Assembly (NCBI GenBank): GCA_038363925.1
Contig: JAQQWL010000002.1
Location: 3,224,001-3,288,000 of the forward strand
Length of the DNA: 64,000 nt
Direction of reading: 5' to 3'
Origin: Apiospora phragmitis
Lineage: Eukaryota; Ascomycota; Sordariomycetes; Amphisphaeriales; Apiosporaceae
Shown here: piece after piece, positions 12,137 to 24,303 of the stretch
Layout: every line of letters starts with the position of its first letter
How positions within the stretch are numbered: the first letter of the stretch is position 1
The notes under the pieces: generated by a model
Told to the model about the DNA's origin: nothing
Seen by the model: only the letters and a program-made list of their open reading frames with translations
Database searches by the model: none
Translations under genes and position numbers: made by a program

Positions 12137-15100
12137 GCAGTTTGATCGCTTTTCTTCTTCTTCGTTGTTGTTCGTGCATTCACTTGGCTAGTTGTGCCTG
12201 GCGGTAGAATGTAATGGTTAATTGAAGGGGGGTGACAGCTTAAGGAGGCGGTAGGGTAGATAATATCAAGACTGGGTAATCCTAAACAATAACTTGCCAG
12301 TGCCATCCTACTTGATATTTGGTTTTATTATGCAATTGGCTCTTGAAGTACTTTGAGAGGACCAAATCCCCATCGTCCGGCCATCCAATTCAAGTCCTCA
12401 ACGCGCGTCCCCTGGGAGTGTAAGCACCACTCCCTGTATCACCTGCAGCAAAAGTATATATAGCCACGACAACAAGGATATATATTGAGTTCGAGCTTGG
12501 TTTCGTGGTTATATTGTACTTCCTCCAGCCCTCGGGATCTATGTATACTTCCACGGCAAGTTCACCCCCTTTGCCCATGTTCCAAATGATTTCCCTTGGC
12601 TAGAGCTTAAGCGACCTTGTCATCTTTGTGCTTACGGCTTGCATTTCCAATGCCGCTGTCACGGCGTCGCCCCGAGTCCTTGTCTGCCTGCAACAGTAGG
12701 AAGTAGTAAGACACTTGCGGACTGCGCCGGTCGCCACCAACCATCCGCCCTTATAGTACCACGACGCTTGAACATCCCTACGCTCAATCGCTTGACGAAC
12801 TCAGGCCGACACGTTACTCATAGTCACGGTGTCTGTGAATCTGTCTCCATTGTAAGCCGGGCTTGGTCGCCTGCATTAGTCTGAAGGGGGCGCTGTGAGG
12901 TCCAGCGACAGTCACCACAAGCGCACTCGTTGAAGCTGCCGTTCTCTCCGCCGTACGACGACTATCTGCGGGATACAGGGTGGCGATGTTGGAGGGAAAC
13001 TCTGACTGGATAAAGATCGGGATAAGATGGACGTCGACTGCGCTTGCTACTGCAAGCCTTGGGGCTCTACACAACCACATGAAGCAACGAGAGGCAGGAG
13101 ATCAAGGAAGAGAAACATAAGGTTGAAGGCAAAAGGAGGATGTGGGTAACACTGCCTATTGACTCGACATAGAAAGTTGCCATGCCAATGATGGGAGATG
13201 GGAAATGGGAAATGGGAAATGGGAAATGGGAAACTACTGCGGTTGTCGTTTCTCTCATCCACCTTCACCTGCTTCATAGGCTGGCTGACATGAACCAGGA
13301 CTAATAATTGAATGGCTTCATGATGATGTAAATGGTAAATCGTTTCAAGACTAAGTTCGTGTTACTGATACAGTCGCCGGTGCTGCCTACTGTCATGCCT
13401 CTTGCTACCTTTGCGGCGTTGCCCATTTGCCCACGAAAACCCTTTGATGAGTCGAGCAATCACACAGTTCACAGTACGCAAGACCACCATAATAGGGAGC
13501 TTAGGGAACTTGCGCTTCCACTCCGGCAGCTGGGTCATGATACCATCTTCATGCGGATCTGGCGAAACGCCGTGAGCGACTGTAGTGGCCAATCAGGTCT
13601 ACATGTCGCGGACGATTCGCATTCCGCTGTATCTCTTGCCAGATACTCTGCACATAAAAAGGTACCTGTCACACTTTTTGCCAGTGAGAGCCATCCCATG
13701 CCGGCACTTGGAAGCGCCCTTATGCCATGCCAGATATCGTTCGAGGTTGGGCGTTTTGAAGCAGTCCTCGGGCGTCCCCCTGGGAGCGGCGTGTCACCCG
13801 GATGACCAAACAAGTTTCGAAACTTAACTCTTTCCATATAAGACGACGCCTTGACTGCATGCATAGCATGGCGTATTATATGGTAGCGAATGCATACACA
13901 CTGCGCAGGTCAAGTCGAGCAGCGCGCCTCCGGATCCGGAGCCTGCGAACCCCGTATATGCCCCGTCCAACCGGGGGATCCATCAACCAATCGATATAGG
14001 TGGGCCAGAATCGCAAACGTGAGAAGGGGACACGACCCGGAAACCAGTCTCATCATTCAAACAACAAAGGGCCACCACCATACATCAAGTCCGGTCTCAC
14101 GATCTCGACGGACTCGAGTATGAAGTGTAATAGCAGCCTGGGATGAACCGTAGCCGTTCCCATCACATTCATGCATCGTCTACCCAGCTATCGCAGGGCC
14201 CAGAATAGATGCTCCGCTTCGAGGAAGTTTCGCGAACTCTTGATCGCCATCTTGAAGATATGCAAAGTGATGAAGGATTCCAGGGTCTGGATCCAAGACA
14301 CGGGGCGCAAAGGACCACTTGCCTGCTCTGCCGAGCAACCGAGTTGTGGGTACTGAAATACTTCGCCGGCCCACGGTGTACTTGTCAAGGATACTTTTGT
14401 GATCTCCGATAGCATTACTATAAGCTGGCTGGTCGCGTTGACGAGGTGTAGCTCGGTAGAGAGTGCGTACAAGGACCAACACGCCTGGGAACCCCGACTT
14501 TTCAGCCCGATAAGCAATGCAAGTTCGCAGTCCAAGCGAACAACTGACGTTTTGAAGATAATGCGCCCGGGCAGCCGGGGGTCTAGGTTAAGGCGTGGTC
14601 AAGGGCAAAAAAGAACTGCACATGGCGAACGGACGTTCTTCAATAAGGCTTGAAACACCAAACGTCTGATGATACTCCCCCGCCCTTTCTCGTAGCCTCA
14701 GAGTCCTCCCCGCACTGCATTGATCACAACCAACACCGGAAGGAAAAGACCAGGTTAGGTGACTTGGCCGCCGCTTCCAATAAGTAAGTAGCATGCAGTT
14801 CCAACTGGAAGGCGAGCTTGCAGGCCGAAAAGGAAGGACCCCCAGCGAGGCAAGAGACCTTGGCGTGATGATGCACTGCTACCGTTGCATATCACAGTTG
14901 CTCGCAAGGGGTTTTGGCGACGATGCCCTCCCGGGGCTGTGCCTGCACCATCAATCCTTTGTATGAGTTAGGTGACTGTACCTTCTCTCCATCGCAAGTA
15001 GCAAGAGCGGTAGGTCACTGCGTTCGATGACGAGTAACCCAGAAAGGCAGTATACCCCTCGGTATCAAGGTGATGAAGGCAGTGGTGAAACGAGTGTCGA

Positions 15101-16585
15101 TGAAAAGGAACAAGCCACCACAATAGCACTGCGCCTCCCCTCAAGTCAAGGGGAACTGTCTCTTTTGCGTTTGGATAGGGACATGAAGCCACGGGGTAGC
15201 TTCAAGAAGACTAGGTGTAAGCCATAGCTTACATGCAGATACAAGTAAGTGACCGTTGGATTATTTTCGCCAGTTTGCCTACCGAACATGTCCCTCGATC
15301 GCTTTTCGTGACTGGACCTGAATGGGATCATTCAACGTGAGGTCAGCGATCTCATCAATCCCTTGGAGACTTGGAAGACTGCTGAGACGACGATGATTCG
15401 CCAGTCCAGTCATGAGCTGGATTTAGAGTCTGCGTTGGCCCAAAATAGTTACCATGCGGTCGGATGCTTAGTATGAACTCAATCGTTCTGGCAAAACTGA
15501 AGTGCAACTCTAATATAGTAACGATGGAATTGTCGGGAAAGGGTCTCAACGATTAGCTCTGGATTCCCGCCGTCATCGATTAGTCTTGGTTGGCCTAAAG
15601 AAGACACAATCTTGGGTCCCTCGAGTGGTGCAAACCTTGTTGAGATTGGTGATCCTGTGCATTCGCATCTTTCTGCATCCGCTCGGTTCGAACCGAGATA
15701 TCTACGACTGTGGATTGACCGCATACGTTCACATCTTACCGGCGAGTCAGTTTCGGTGTGAGCCTAAGAGGGCCCAGAGGGGCGGCTTATGCACGCATGA
15801 TAGGCGTGCCCGACGACCCCATCCGACTATTGAGTGGGAGCTTCCTATAACGAACCCATCGTCCGTCAAGAGTAACACTCTCTTGACCGAAGCCTGGATG
15901 CTTCTTGCACCAGCAGTGCCTATATTCTGCCTCACGTGTGGTGAATGATTGGGCAGCCCCAGACTTCTTGGCACCACGCGCTTTAACCGCAATTTTAAGG
16001 TTGTCGTGGACGGTCAGATATCAGATAGATGCCATGCCATCCATGACGAAGGCCCTGAGGCCGTTGCTCCATTCAGGACCAATTGCGACGAGCCTGCTGG
16101 GCACGCGGTTTTTCCGTTGCCTCGTTTCTGCTGACCTCGCCGTTTTTCCGTCATCGAACCGAACTGACCTGATGGAGCAGGTTACATCGGCCGATTATCG
16201 ATATATCTATTGAAATTGCCCCGGCAGTCGGCGTGTATGCCAATTGCAGCGTGGTGGGCCTGCAAACATTGGGGAACCCCAGCCGATAGTGGTCGTGAAG
16301 TCGCCCAAAGTCTTGCATTTCGCAATGTAATTGATGTAATTGACTGGGCGTCATCGTCCGCGGGTCGCCGGCCAACAGCTCATCAAAAGGAAGGTACAGT
16401 GAGTGGGTAGACGGACGTCGACGTCGGCTACAAAAGGGGATGGCATCCTCGCTTTCCCTGGTGCTGCTGGTTGTGCCCTCTGCTGTTTCTGTAGGTCATC
16501 CGCATCGGCACCAGCAGCACCGTTGAGATCCCAAGCCAGCCAAGCCCGTTTTTGAATCAGGCCCAACCCTCCAATCGAGATCGCC
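12137..16585. other. 4.4 kb gene-poor interval, no supported gene
   Basis: Base composition is normal with no RIP signature. Frames up to about 157 codons exist (13332-13805 + and 13535-13864 -), but they overlap on opposite strands and lack domains, introns or homology that I recognise. A TATA-like TACAAAAG near 16430 probably serves the downstream enzyme gene. Confidence 0.55.
13193..13234. repeat. Tandem repeat, six copies of GGGAAAT-type heptamer
   Basis: Six head-to-tail 7-bp units. The first is GGGAGAT, the middle four are GGGAAAT and the last is GGGAAAC, all in intergenic DNA. Confidence 0.92.
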
Positions 16586-18171
16586 ATGAAGTATACCATC
16601 AGCAACCTCGCGGCCTCTGCTGCCATCGTCGGCAGTGCGCTGGCGGCGAGCGGCGACTTCAATGTCCTGACCATGAACGTGGCGGGGCTACCGGAGATCC
16701 TCCAAGGCAACGATGTGCCAGGCGACAAGACTGTCAACTCCAACACCATGGGGTCCAAGTTCTCGGAGTACAACTATGATATGATCCACGTCCAAGAAGT
16801 AAGAAAAGCCCCCTTCCATCCTATCACTCACTGGCGTGCGGCATTCAATGTTTGCCATACCCAGCCGCATCAGACTACGAGACTAACGACACAACCAGGA
16901 CTTCAACTACCACGCAGCCATATACGAGACTGACAGCCACCCATACCGGACCGCTACTTCCGGCGGTGTCCCTTTCGGTAGTGGACTCAACTCCCTGAGC
17001 GTAAATGACAACCCCCCCCCCCCACGATGTTTAAGCGAGCATGTTGCATTGCATTGCGCAGATCACCACTGACACCACGCCGGGATCAGACCAAGTACTT
17101 CTTCAACTACAACCGCGTGAAGTGGAACGTTTGCTCCAACGCCTCCGGTAATGATTGCCTAACGCCCAAGGGTTTCACCTTCAGTGAGTGGCTTGCACGC
17201 CTCCCCAACCGAACCAACTCTATCTATCACAGTACAGGACAAAGACTAACAAACTTTTTGCTGCCAGTGCGAGTCAAGGTGGATGAGGGCATATATGTAG
17301 ACTTTTACAATCTCCACGCGGACGCTGGTACCGAGCCAGACGATCTGACGGCTCGCGCGGCCAACCTGAAGCAGGTCGCCGACTACATCGACGTCCACAG
17401 TGTCGGCAACGCTGTCCTCGTCTTCGGCGACACCAACAGCCGATACTCGCGCACGGCCGACGCCATCCGCGTGTTCCGCACCCAGAACGGCCTGACGGAC
17501 ACGTGGGTCGAGCTGATCCGTGGCGGCGTCGAGCCCACGGCCGAGAGCCTGTGCGACAACCCGTCCACGACCAACTACTGCGAGACGGTCGACAAGATCC
17601 TCTACCGCTCTGGCGCCACCGTCGACCTGCAGGCCACCTACTGGAACTACGAGAGCAGCAAGTTCCTCCAGCCCGACGGCAACATCCTCACGGACCACAA
17701 CCCCATCACCGCCAACTTCACCTACAACCCGGGCACCACCCTGCGCCAGTCCGACTTCTGGGGCGGCCCCTGGGCAACTGGTTCAGCGACGTGCCGGCGC
17801 TGGCCGCGCTCTCGAAGCCCAAGGCCGCGGCCCTCACCGTGCGAGGCGCTAACCGCCTCGACGGCGTCAGCGTGCAGCTGGCCGACGGCACGACCTTCGC
17901 GCACGGCGGCACCGGCGGCACCGCCGCGACGCTCTCGCTCGCGGCGGACGAGTTCTGGACCGAGGCGGTCCTCTGCCAGGGCCAGAAGGACGGGCACACG
18001 CGCAACTTCTACCTCAAGGCCACCACGAGCACGGGGCGCACCGCCGAGGCCGGCACGTCCACGTCCGACTGCCTCACCTCGACGGCGCCGGCCGGGTGGC
18101 AGATCGTCGGGTTCATGGGCCAGGACGGCGACGAGGTGGACCAGCTCGCGTTCGTCTATGCCCCTCAGTAG
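16586..18171 (+). CDS. Secreted endonuclease/exonuclease/phosphatase-fold enzyme with C-terminal jacalin-like domain
   Basis: Four exons: 16586-16798, 16899-17000, 17090-17183 and 17268-18171 (about 437 aa). The second intron ends at GATCAG (17089) with branch CACTGAC; this choice keeps the frame into TKYFFNYNRVKWN. A signal peptide is present (MKYTISNLAASAAIVGSALA). DNase I-like phosphoesterase motifs appear in order: TMNVAGLP (Asn), VQE (metal-binding Glu), LHADAG (His), GDTNSRY (Asp/Asn) and TDHNP (Asp-His pair). All core residues are present. The substrate could be phosphorylated inositol, sphingomyelin or nucleic acid; sequence alone does not decide. The C-terminal about 135 residues (NWFSDVP to LAFVYAPQ) look like a jacalin-type beta-prism lectin, suggesting sugar targeting. 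One G is missing at 17771-17774; the frame moves there from the enzyme to the lectin part. Intron 2 holds a run of 12 Cs (17012-17023). Confidence 0.85.
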
Positions 18172-21043
18172 AAGAAGGACGGTCTTATCTTGAACATGCA
18201 TGTGATATGATACGATATATAATCCCAAACCCACCTAATTAATTAGTACAAATAATACACGACAGCATGACCTTGGATACCTCTTCATACAGGCATATAT
18301 ACTTAATCCGCGAGCATCATAAACTCAGTCTGCTCTATCTCCTCTTTTGTCTCTCCCTATCCCATCTGCACACCCTCCAGTGATCACGTGGCAAGAAGTG
18401 CTGTAAGACTCTGGCGATGGGCCAATTGATAAGGGAGTAGTGGTACATCATACATGCTGGTAAAGATAGAGTTCAGATCTCATCACGGCTTACTTATTCA
18501 GGTTAAGGAGGACTAACCTGGTAATGCGGTACCCTCACCGCAGACGTCAACCTTAAAATCGTGCATTAAGGTGTCTCCATTTGTATCGATCGATGACGAT
18601 CGGACGAACGAACAGACGGGCCACGGAACGGGAAGGACCCGTGGTTTGAGAGGCAGGATTTCTTCTTTCCCATTGACCAGAGCCCGAAAAAGCAAGACAG
18701 AAAGCCCCGAAGCACACCCCTACGGTTGGTTGATTTGGTAATTACTAGTAAAGATGGGCGCTGAGCTGGAGTAAGAGACGGGAGTCTTGGAGTCTAGTCT
18801 AACAAGGTTCCAACGCAAATAAGAAGCAAAAGCAAGGAAGACTGCGGCTACTCTGCCCAGGGCTGAAAAAAAGCTCCGACCGGCGCGCGACGCCAATGCA
18901 GGGCACTTGTAAAAGAATTATCAGCGAGCGCTTATTATTCTAGAGGTTTAGCTAATTAGACCTCAGCAACTGTCCTTGTTAGCGGCGGGCGTGGTCGGGA
19001 CGGACTGTGTTCTTCGTGTTCGATGCAAGTTTTGGTTTCTTTTTTTCCCTTCTCTTCTTCCCACCCGAGTGGATGGTGAGATCGTAGTGATGGGGAATCC
19101 AATCGTTGTTGTCCAGAGCAACAAACCAACTAACAGCGGTTTGCTGATCTTCATCACCATCATCATCGTAGATCTAGCTGTTGCTACTGCTAGGCGCCAG
19201 TTCGCCGTCCGACCGCTTAGCTCACGCAAGGCTGATGAGATACATACAGCATGCTATGCTGGCTGACGGGCCGACGGACGAATGGCGAATCGGATGCGGA
19301 TTCGGTGATGCATACACTCCAATAAGGTATGTCCGAGTGTTTCATAGGTTGTTGAGGGACCTTCCCTACGTCGATCATGCCTAGTTCCTGGACAGTGTCT
19401 GAGTGTCAGTATGCATATATGTATTGCCCCTAACACACTGTTTGACCATGCGGATCTGTCCGCATCCAGTGTAGGTAAGTATGCATGCGTACTTCTCATG
19501 GGACAATGACTGACAAAGCCCATGCAGCTTGTTTTGCCTTTCCCATATCCGCTTTTGCTGCCATATGCAAGCAAAGCTGCTCTGCATTGCTTGACCTGAG
19601 CGGGAAAAAAAGTAAAGGCCGCCTAAAACTCGCATCACTGTTTCTCCGAGTGACAACCGGTCGAGCGTACACGGCGCTCACGGAACTACATACATACCCG
19701 TGTTACACACCTCTTTTCCGTCCCCGTCGTCTGGCAGCGGCCCATCCCGGTTATGCTTCCGTCCCTTATGCAACGCGCGACGGGGAAGGTGACGGGGAAG
19801 GCGACGGGACTCATCCTGTACCGTCTGCCTGTAGCCGTGGGTGCCCGAGGCAAGAACCAGGGCAATGGATAGGGGTCCCGCCCCTAAGGCGCTTCAACAC
19901 GCAGGTAGGAAAGCGGCTCGATTTTGGAGTTAGTTCGGCATTGGTAGTGGCGGGCTGTGAATCGCAAGCTACCTACAGTAGTAACATATCTACTTAATAT
20001 AAGTAGGTACATACCAGATACATCCCTTCGCAATCATGTATAGTGTAGAATTAGTGGTAAGATCGTGGGAAGCCACCTCCTATTAGAGAGCTTCTGCTTT
20101 GTTTCTAGCTGGCAGGCTGGCCTTCTTCGTAGGCCGAGGCATCGCTAGCGAGTAGACTAAAGTAGCCAGGTAGTAAGTACTTCACTATACACGCCTTCTT
20201 CCGAACTCACCGGTAGCGGGGTGAGCAGGAGAGGAGATGGCGCGGGATGAAAGCCTGCATTTCCGGTGGATACGCAATGCCATTAGTTGTCCATCTCCCA
20301 TCTTCTTGCCATGTCAGGGCTCAGCTGGTGGTCATCGCGATGACGTGTGGTAAAAGAACCAATATTAAATCGATCGCTTTTTGATCGCCACCAACATCTC
20401 GCCGGCGGCAGTGAGGCGGGAAGCCAGCTAGTCTAGACGAGGTGATATTCCACAACTGTACATACGACCGACAAACACCAAAAGATCCGGCGCGATGGTA
20501 AGATTGTGGACGATCAGGAGGCGGGCTGGGCTCGTCGAAAGTAAGAACCTTATTCTTCCCATGCTTTGTGGCCGCAAAACGTTGATTCCCCTATTGCAGC
20601 ATGGTCGGTTGATGCGCGCTCTCCTTCTCCAAACTTTACACAAGATTCTTTGCCCACGGCAAACAAAGCGGATCTTTCTTTTTCTTTTTGCTGACAGATT
20701 AGGGTGGAACGCAAACGAATCTCAGGCTAGTTCAAATATCAATCTATACAGATCCAGATCTCAGAGTACCATACCACATGCAAGATTGCCCAAATATAAT
20801 GGAGCTGCGTCACGCCACAAATTGAAAAAGTCAGCACTTCTGTAACAGCATGTAACTTAGCTGGTCAGCATACAGGCTTAATTCACAAGCGGTGGTGGCA
20901 TTGTCCAAAAGGTGAAGAATCTGGCTCTTGATCATGTCTGTCCTGCATGGAGATCTAAGTTGTCGAAGTGTGTGTTTCAGATTCCTAGCCTATAAAAATA
21001 TACTCAACAAGTGCTTGCCTGCTGAAAAGGCAAATGGAAAGGC
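18172..21043. other. Intergenic DNA, no gene seen
   Basis: It lies between the secreted enzyme gene and tRNA-Tyr. It contains short direct and palindromic motifs (TAGGTA-type around 19980-20020) and a 12-bp repeat at 19779, but no supported coding sequence. Confidence 0.55.
19779..19812. repeat. Short tandem repeat, 12-bp GACGGGGAAGGY unit
   Basis: Two full units and one partial unit in direct order. Confidence 0.8.
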
Positions 21044-21055
21044 AAAAAAGTAAAA
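21044..21055 (-). terminator. RNA polymerase III terminator of tRNA-Tyr
   Basis: On the minus strand the tRNA 3' end is followed within 3 nt by TTTT and then TTTTTT, the usual Pol III stop signal. Confidence 0.8.
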
Positions 21056-21057
21056 GT

Positions 21058-21144
21058 TCTCCTGAGCCGGATTTGAACCGGCGACCTGTGGATTACAAGT
21101 GTGACATTTACAGTCCATCGCTCTGCCAACTGAGCTATCAAGAG
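21058..21144 (-). tRNA. tRNA-Tyr (anticodon GTA) with 14-nt intron
   Basis: All four arms can be folded. The acceptor stem is CTCTTGA with TCAGGAG (seven pairs) and the discriminator is A at 21058. The D arm is AGCTCAGTTGGCAGAGC and the T arm is GCCGGTTCAAATCCGGC. Anticodon GTA is at 21109-21111. A 14-nt intron (21094-21107) sits one base 3' of the anticodon, as is normal for eukaryotic tRNA-Tyr, leaving a 73-nt mature body. The outer anticodon-stem pair is an A-C mismatch. The gene lies about 150 bp from the edge of the transposon island. Confidence 0.95.
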
Positions 21145-21292
21145 GGGGGGAGGGGGAGTTCTTCATAACGATGAGAGAGCTTATCGTAGCTTATGATATG
21201 ATAGTCGATCTGCTTTGCGCTGCTGTAATACTCCCGAAGAGAAGTATGTAGTGAGTGGATCGAATCGTGTTTTTAAGCTGATTTGTTTATTT

Positions 21293-21347
21293 AAGAGTAA
21301 AGGATTTAAATACCTTACACCACTTTTATAAAGATTTATTTACCTTA
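21293..21347 (+). repeat. Left terminal inverted repeat of the outer transposon (RIP-mutated)
   Basis: It matches the reverse complement of 50801-50855 at 45 of 55 positions. Nine of the ten differences are C-to-T or G-to-A in this arm. The core shared string is GATTTAAATACC, followed later by TAAAGATTTATTTACC. Confidence 0.8.
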
Positions 21348-22072
21348 TTAATTTTTAATAATTATACCGCCTTCTTTTTTTTTACCGACACCGCTTATTA
21401 AAGCACGCCTTAAAGTTCGATAAGCTTTAGCTTTAAAACTACTTATGTGGTCTCTTACACTTTCGCTTATTATAGCTATTTTTTTATAGGTCGAATAGCG
21501 GCGTATTAAAGCTACTCCTTTAAAACGACGTTGCTTTTTTTAAAGTCTCTTTTTTAAAGGCCTCTCGCGTAAGGCCCTCGTAATTAATATAGAAATATAA
21601 AGCGTTAAATAAAGGTTTTAATATATTAATATTAATTAATAATATTAAATTAATATATATAATAATTTATATTATTAAAGAGAAATATAATAAATATATA
21701 ATATTAAAAATTATTTAATTATTTAAATTATTAAATAATATAATTATAAAAGATTTTATGTTATTAAAAATATTAATATAAATATTTTCTAATAAAAAAG
21801 CTTATAATAAAAGCGTTTTTATTAATTTAAATTACTTTAATACTTATTAATAGAAAAAGTTCTACTTTATTATTTAAAACTAGTTATTTAACTTTTTAAA
21901 GAGTTTTTTTATTAAAAGAGCTAATTAATTTATTAATATTTATTATTTAAAGAGTTATTTTTTTTTATTAAAATAAGTTTAAAAGCTTTAAGATTAAAAG
22001 CTTTTAATTTACCTTAAAAATATTATTTTAAAACTTAATTAAATTAATTATTACAAGTGGTCGTTATTATTA
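21348..22072. other. RIP-mutated 5' portion of the outer transposon
   Basis: AT-rich DNA between the left TIR and the inserted TIR element. It presumably encodes the leader and N-terminal DNA-binding part of the pogo-type transposase, but mutation is too heavy for me to recognise motifs. Confidence 0.4.
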
Positions 22073-22195
22073 CAGTGCGTTTAAACTAATCACTACGTTA
22101 TAAAATAAAAGCTTCGAAAATAACTAAACGATTATTTCTATTTAATTCTACGCCTTAAGTGTTACCCTGCGGGGGACTAACCCGCCGATCTTAAT
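22073..22195 (+). repeat. Left inverted-repeat arm of the 22-23.8 kb element
   Basis: Its reverse complement aligns with 23659-23781 at roughly 87% and with 23332-23441. A GC-rich core (GCGGGGGACTAACCCGCCG) near 22170-22190 stands out from the AT-rich surroundings. Confidence 0.8.
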
Positions 22196-23331
22196 AGTTA
22201 TATAATAAAATAAGTGCGGCGATACGGTTTTATTATTATAGTCTAGTCGAGGTACGAGTAATAAAATTAACGAAGACGTAGCTTAAAGAGCTACGTTATA
22301 AAATTAAATAAGCACGCGATAAAAGTAAGTTTAATTAAAGGCTCGTGCGTTTATATTATTAAATATACTTTTATTTAATACGTATAAAACACTAGCTTAT
22401 TTTAATAATTTAATATTATAATATTATTAGTACTATATTCGTAATATTTTATATAATAAAAGGGTTTAATTTAAAAAACTAGCTCGATTATATAAAAATA
22501 AATAATAGCTTTTTATTTTTATTATTAAAATTTTTAAATTAATTTTATATTAGTTTAATATAATTATATAAGTAATATTTTAAAAAAAATATAATAAAGC
22601 CTTTTTTAAACTTAGTTATAATTATTTTAAATATAATAATAATATTAGATTATATAAATAATTAGTTTTAAAACTTCATTATTATTTTAAATATTATAAA
22701 AATTAACGTTATAGGGATTTATATTTAAACTTAATTATTACTTATATAAAAATTAAACCCTTTTTATTAATATTAATTATTATAATAAATAATAGTGTTA
22801 ATATAAAGTGTTTTTTAAAAAAAAGTTTCGTTTATAATCATAAGCGTTTTATAATAGTGAAAGCTTATTTTATTTAAAAAAAATAAAGATTCGCTAAAAA
22901 CATTAATTATAATCTTATAATAACTTTACATAACGTGGTTTATTATTAAATCGGCTATATTATTAAATTAGCCACCTTTTTAATTTATATAATTAAACTT
23001 TAATACGTAATATCTTTATAATTATAATGCCGATTTAATTAAAAAAAGATTATATTGTTTTAATAATTTAAACGACGCGAGAAGGTTTAAATCGAATTAA
23101 TTAAAGAGCTATTATAAAAATGTACGACGTTCCTCGAATTATTCTAAGCGACTAACTCCGCGGTATCGAACCTCGACGCGAAATTCGATATTTAGAATAT
23201 AAATTAAATTAAATTGAAAAAGGTGCTTTATAATTATATAATTAATTTAAATATTAAAAGAATACCTTTTAATATTAATATTATAAGAAATATAATTAAT
23301 TTATTTTAAGTTACGCGGCTATTATAATCGG

Positions 23332-23441
23332 CGGGTTAGTCTCTCGCGAGGTAGTACTTAAGGCGTAGAATTAAATAGAAATAACCGTTTAATTATTTTA
23401 AAGCTTTTATTTAATAACGTAATAATTAATTTAAATATATT
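23332..23441 (-). repeat. Extra internal copy of the inverted-repeat arm
   Basis: It has the same orientation and sequence as the right arm at 23659-23781, with more C-to-T changes near its outer end. Either two overlapping insertions or a duplicated arm would explain it. Confidence 0.7.
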
Positions 23442-23658
23442 TATTAAATAAAAAATATAGGTTTAATTTTTATATTTATTAAATAAAAGTTATTTTTAAT
23501 TATTTAAATAAAATCGTTAATAAATAAATAAAGCTTTATACGAATTAGTTTTTTATATAAAAGTTTTAAGGTTTTTTTATACCGAGTTTAAATAAATTAT
23601 AAAGTTATTAAAAGTTTATTATTTTAAATATAAATGTATGCCCTTAAAAAAGTATAAT

Positions 23659-23781
23659 ATTATAATCGGCAGGTTAGTCCCCCGCGAGGTAGTACTTAAG
23701 GCGTAAAATTAAATAGAAATGACCGTTTAGTTATTTTTAAAGCTTTTATTTTATAGCGTAGTAGTTAATTTAAACGCACTA
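23659..23781 (-). repeat. Right inverted-repeat arm of the 22-23.8 kb element
   Basis: Reverse complement of 22073-22195, ending CGCACTA where the left arm begins CAGTGCG. Confidence 0.8.
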
Positions 23782-24303
23782 TAATAGTGGCGGCGACCGC
23801 GTCGATAAATATTAAGTTAACGTTTTATTAGTTATAACTTAACTTAAAAACTTAAATAAACCGTCGATATAATTATTAAAGGGCTTTTTATAAAATAAAA
23901 GTATTATTTTTAATTAATTCGTATTAATCGCGAATATTAAAACTAAATATAGTATTTTAAATAAAAATATATAAAATTTTAACGAAACTAGCTTTATAGT
24001 AAGTATAATCGAGTTAATTTTTATTATAATACGCGCCGATCGTTATAAGAAAACGAAGACGATTTAACTTAATAATAAAGAATAATTAATAGCAATTAAA
24101 TATATTAACTCGTAAAATAAATATATTTCGCCGTTTTTAATCGTTTAAAGTTAATATTACCTCGTAAACTAATCTCGCGAATACGACCTACCGGGCGATT
24201 AAGTAATTAAACCGAATTTTAACGTCTAGACTAATAACGAGATAAGCTTAGACTAGATTTAATACTTAGATAAAAATATTAAAACGCGGACGAAGAGCCC
24301 TTA
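23782..24303 (+). pseudogene. Pogo-type transposase, 5' fragment (broken by G3 insertion)
   Basis: One continuous + strand frame carries RIP-derived stops. At 23975-23995 it reads NFNETSF, where pogo/Fot1 DDE transposases have the first catalytic Asp (FDETGF type), so Asp is replaced by Asn. The frame continues through KYINS and PFLIV to KTRTKSP, just before G3. It resumes in the same frame at 49302 after the duplicated CCTTA. The protein is dead. Confidence 0.75.

Larger units (their letters stand above)
22073..23781. mobile_element. Inserted TIR DNA element (1.7 kb), pogo/Tc1-mariner superfamily likely
   Basis: The ends are long inverted repeats of about 123 bp (22073-22195 and 23659-23781), starting CAGTGCGTTTAAA on the left with its RIP-altered complement on the right. 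A TA dinucleotide flanks each side (22071-22072 and 23782-23783). Inside, on the minus strand at 22925-22975, lies a decayed coding segment resembling the C-terminal tail of the outer transposase at 50190-50240 (both end in a T-T-L motif). This suggests a related truncated pogo-like element. A third arm copy lies at 23332-23441. Confidence 0.65.

Noticed and set aside
13332..13864. Overlapping frames of 157 (+) and 109 (-) codons
   Set aside because: They conflict on both strands, with no domain, signal or splice support.
17001..17061. GCGCAG at 17061 as acceptor of EEP intron 2
   Set aside because: It leads into a wrong frame; GATCAG at 17089 keeps the frame and has a good branch point.
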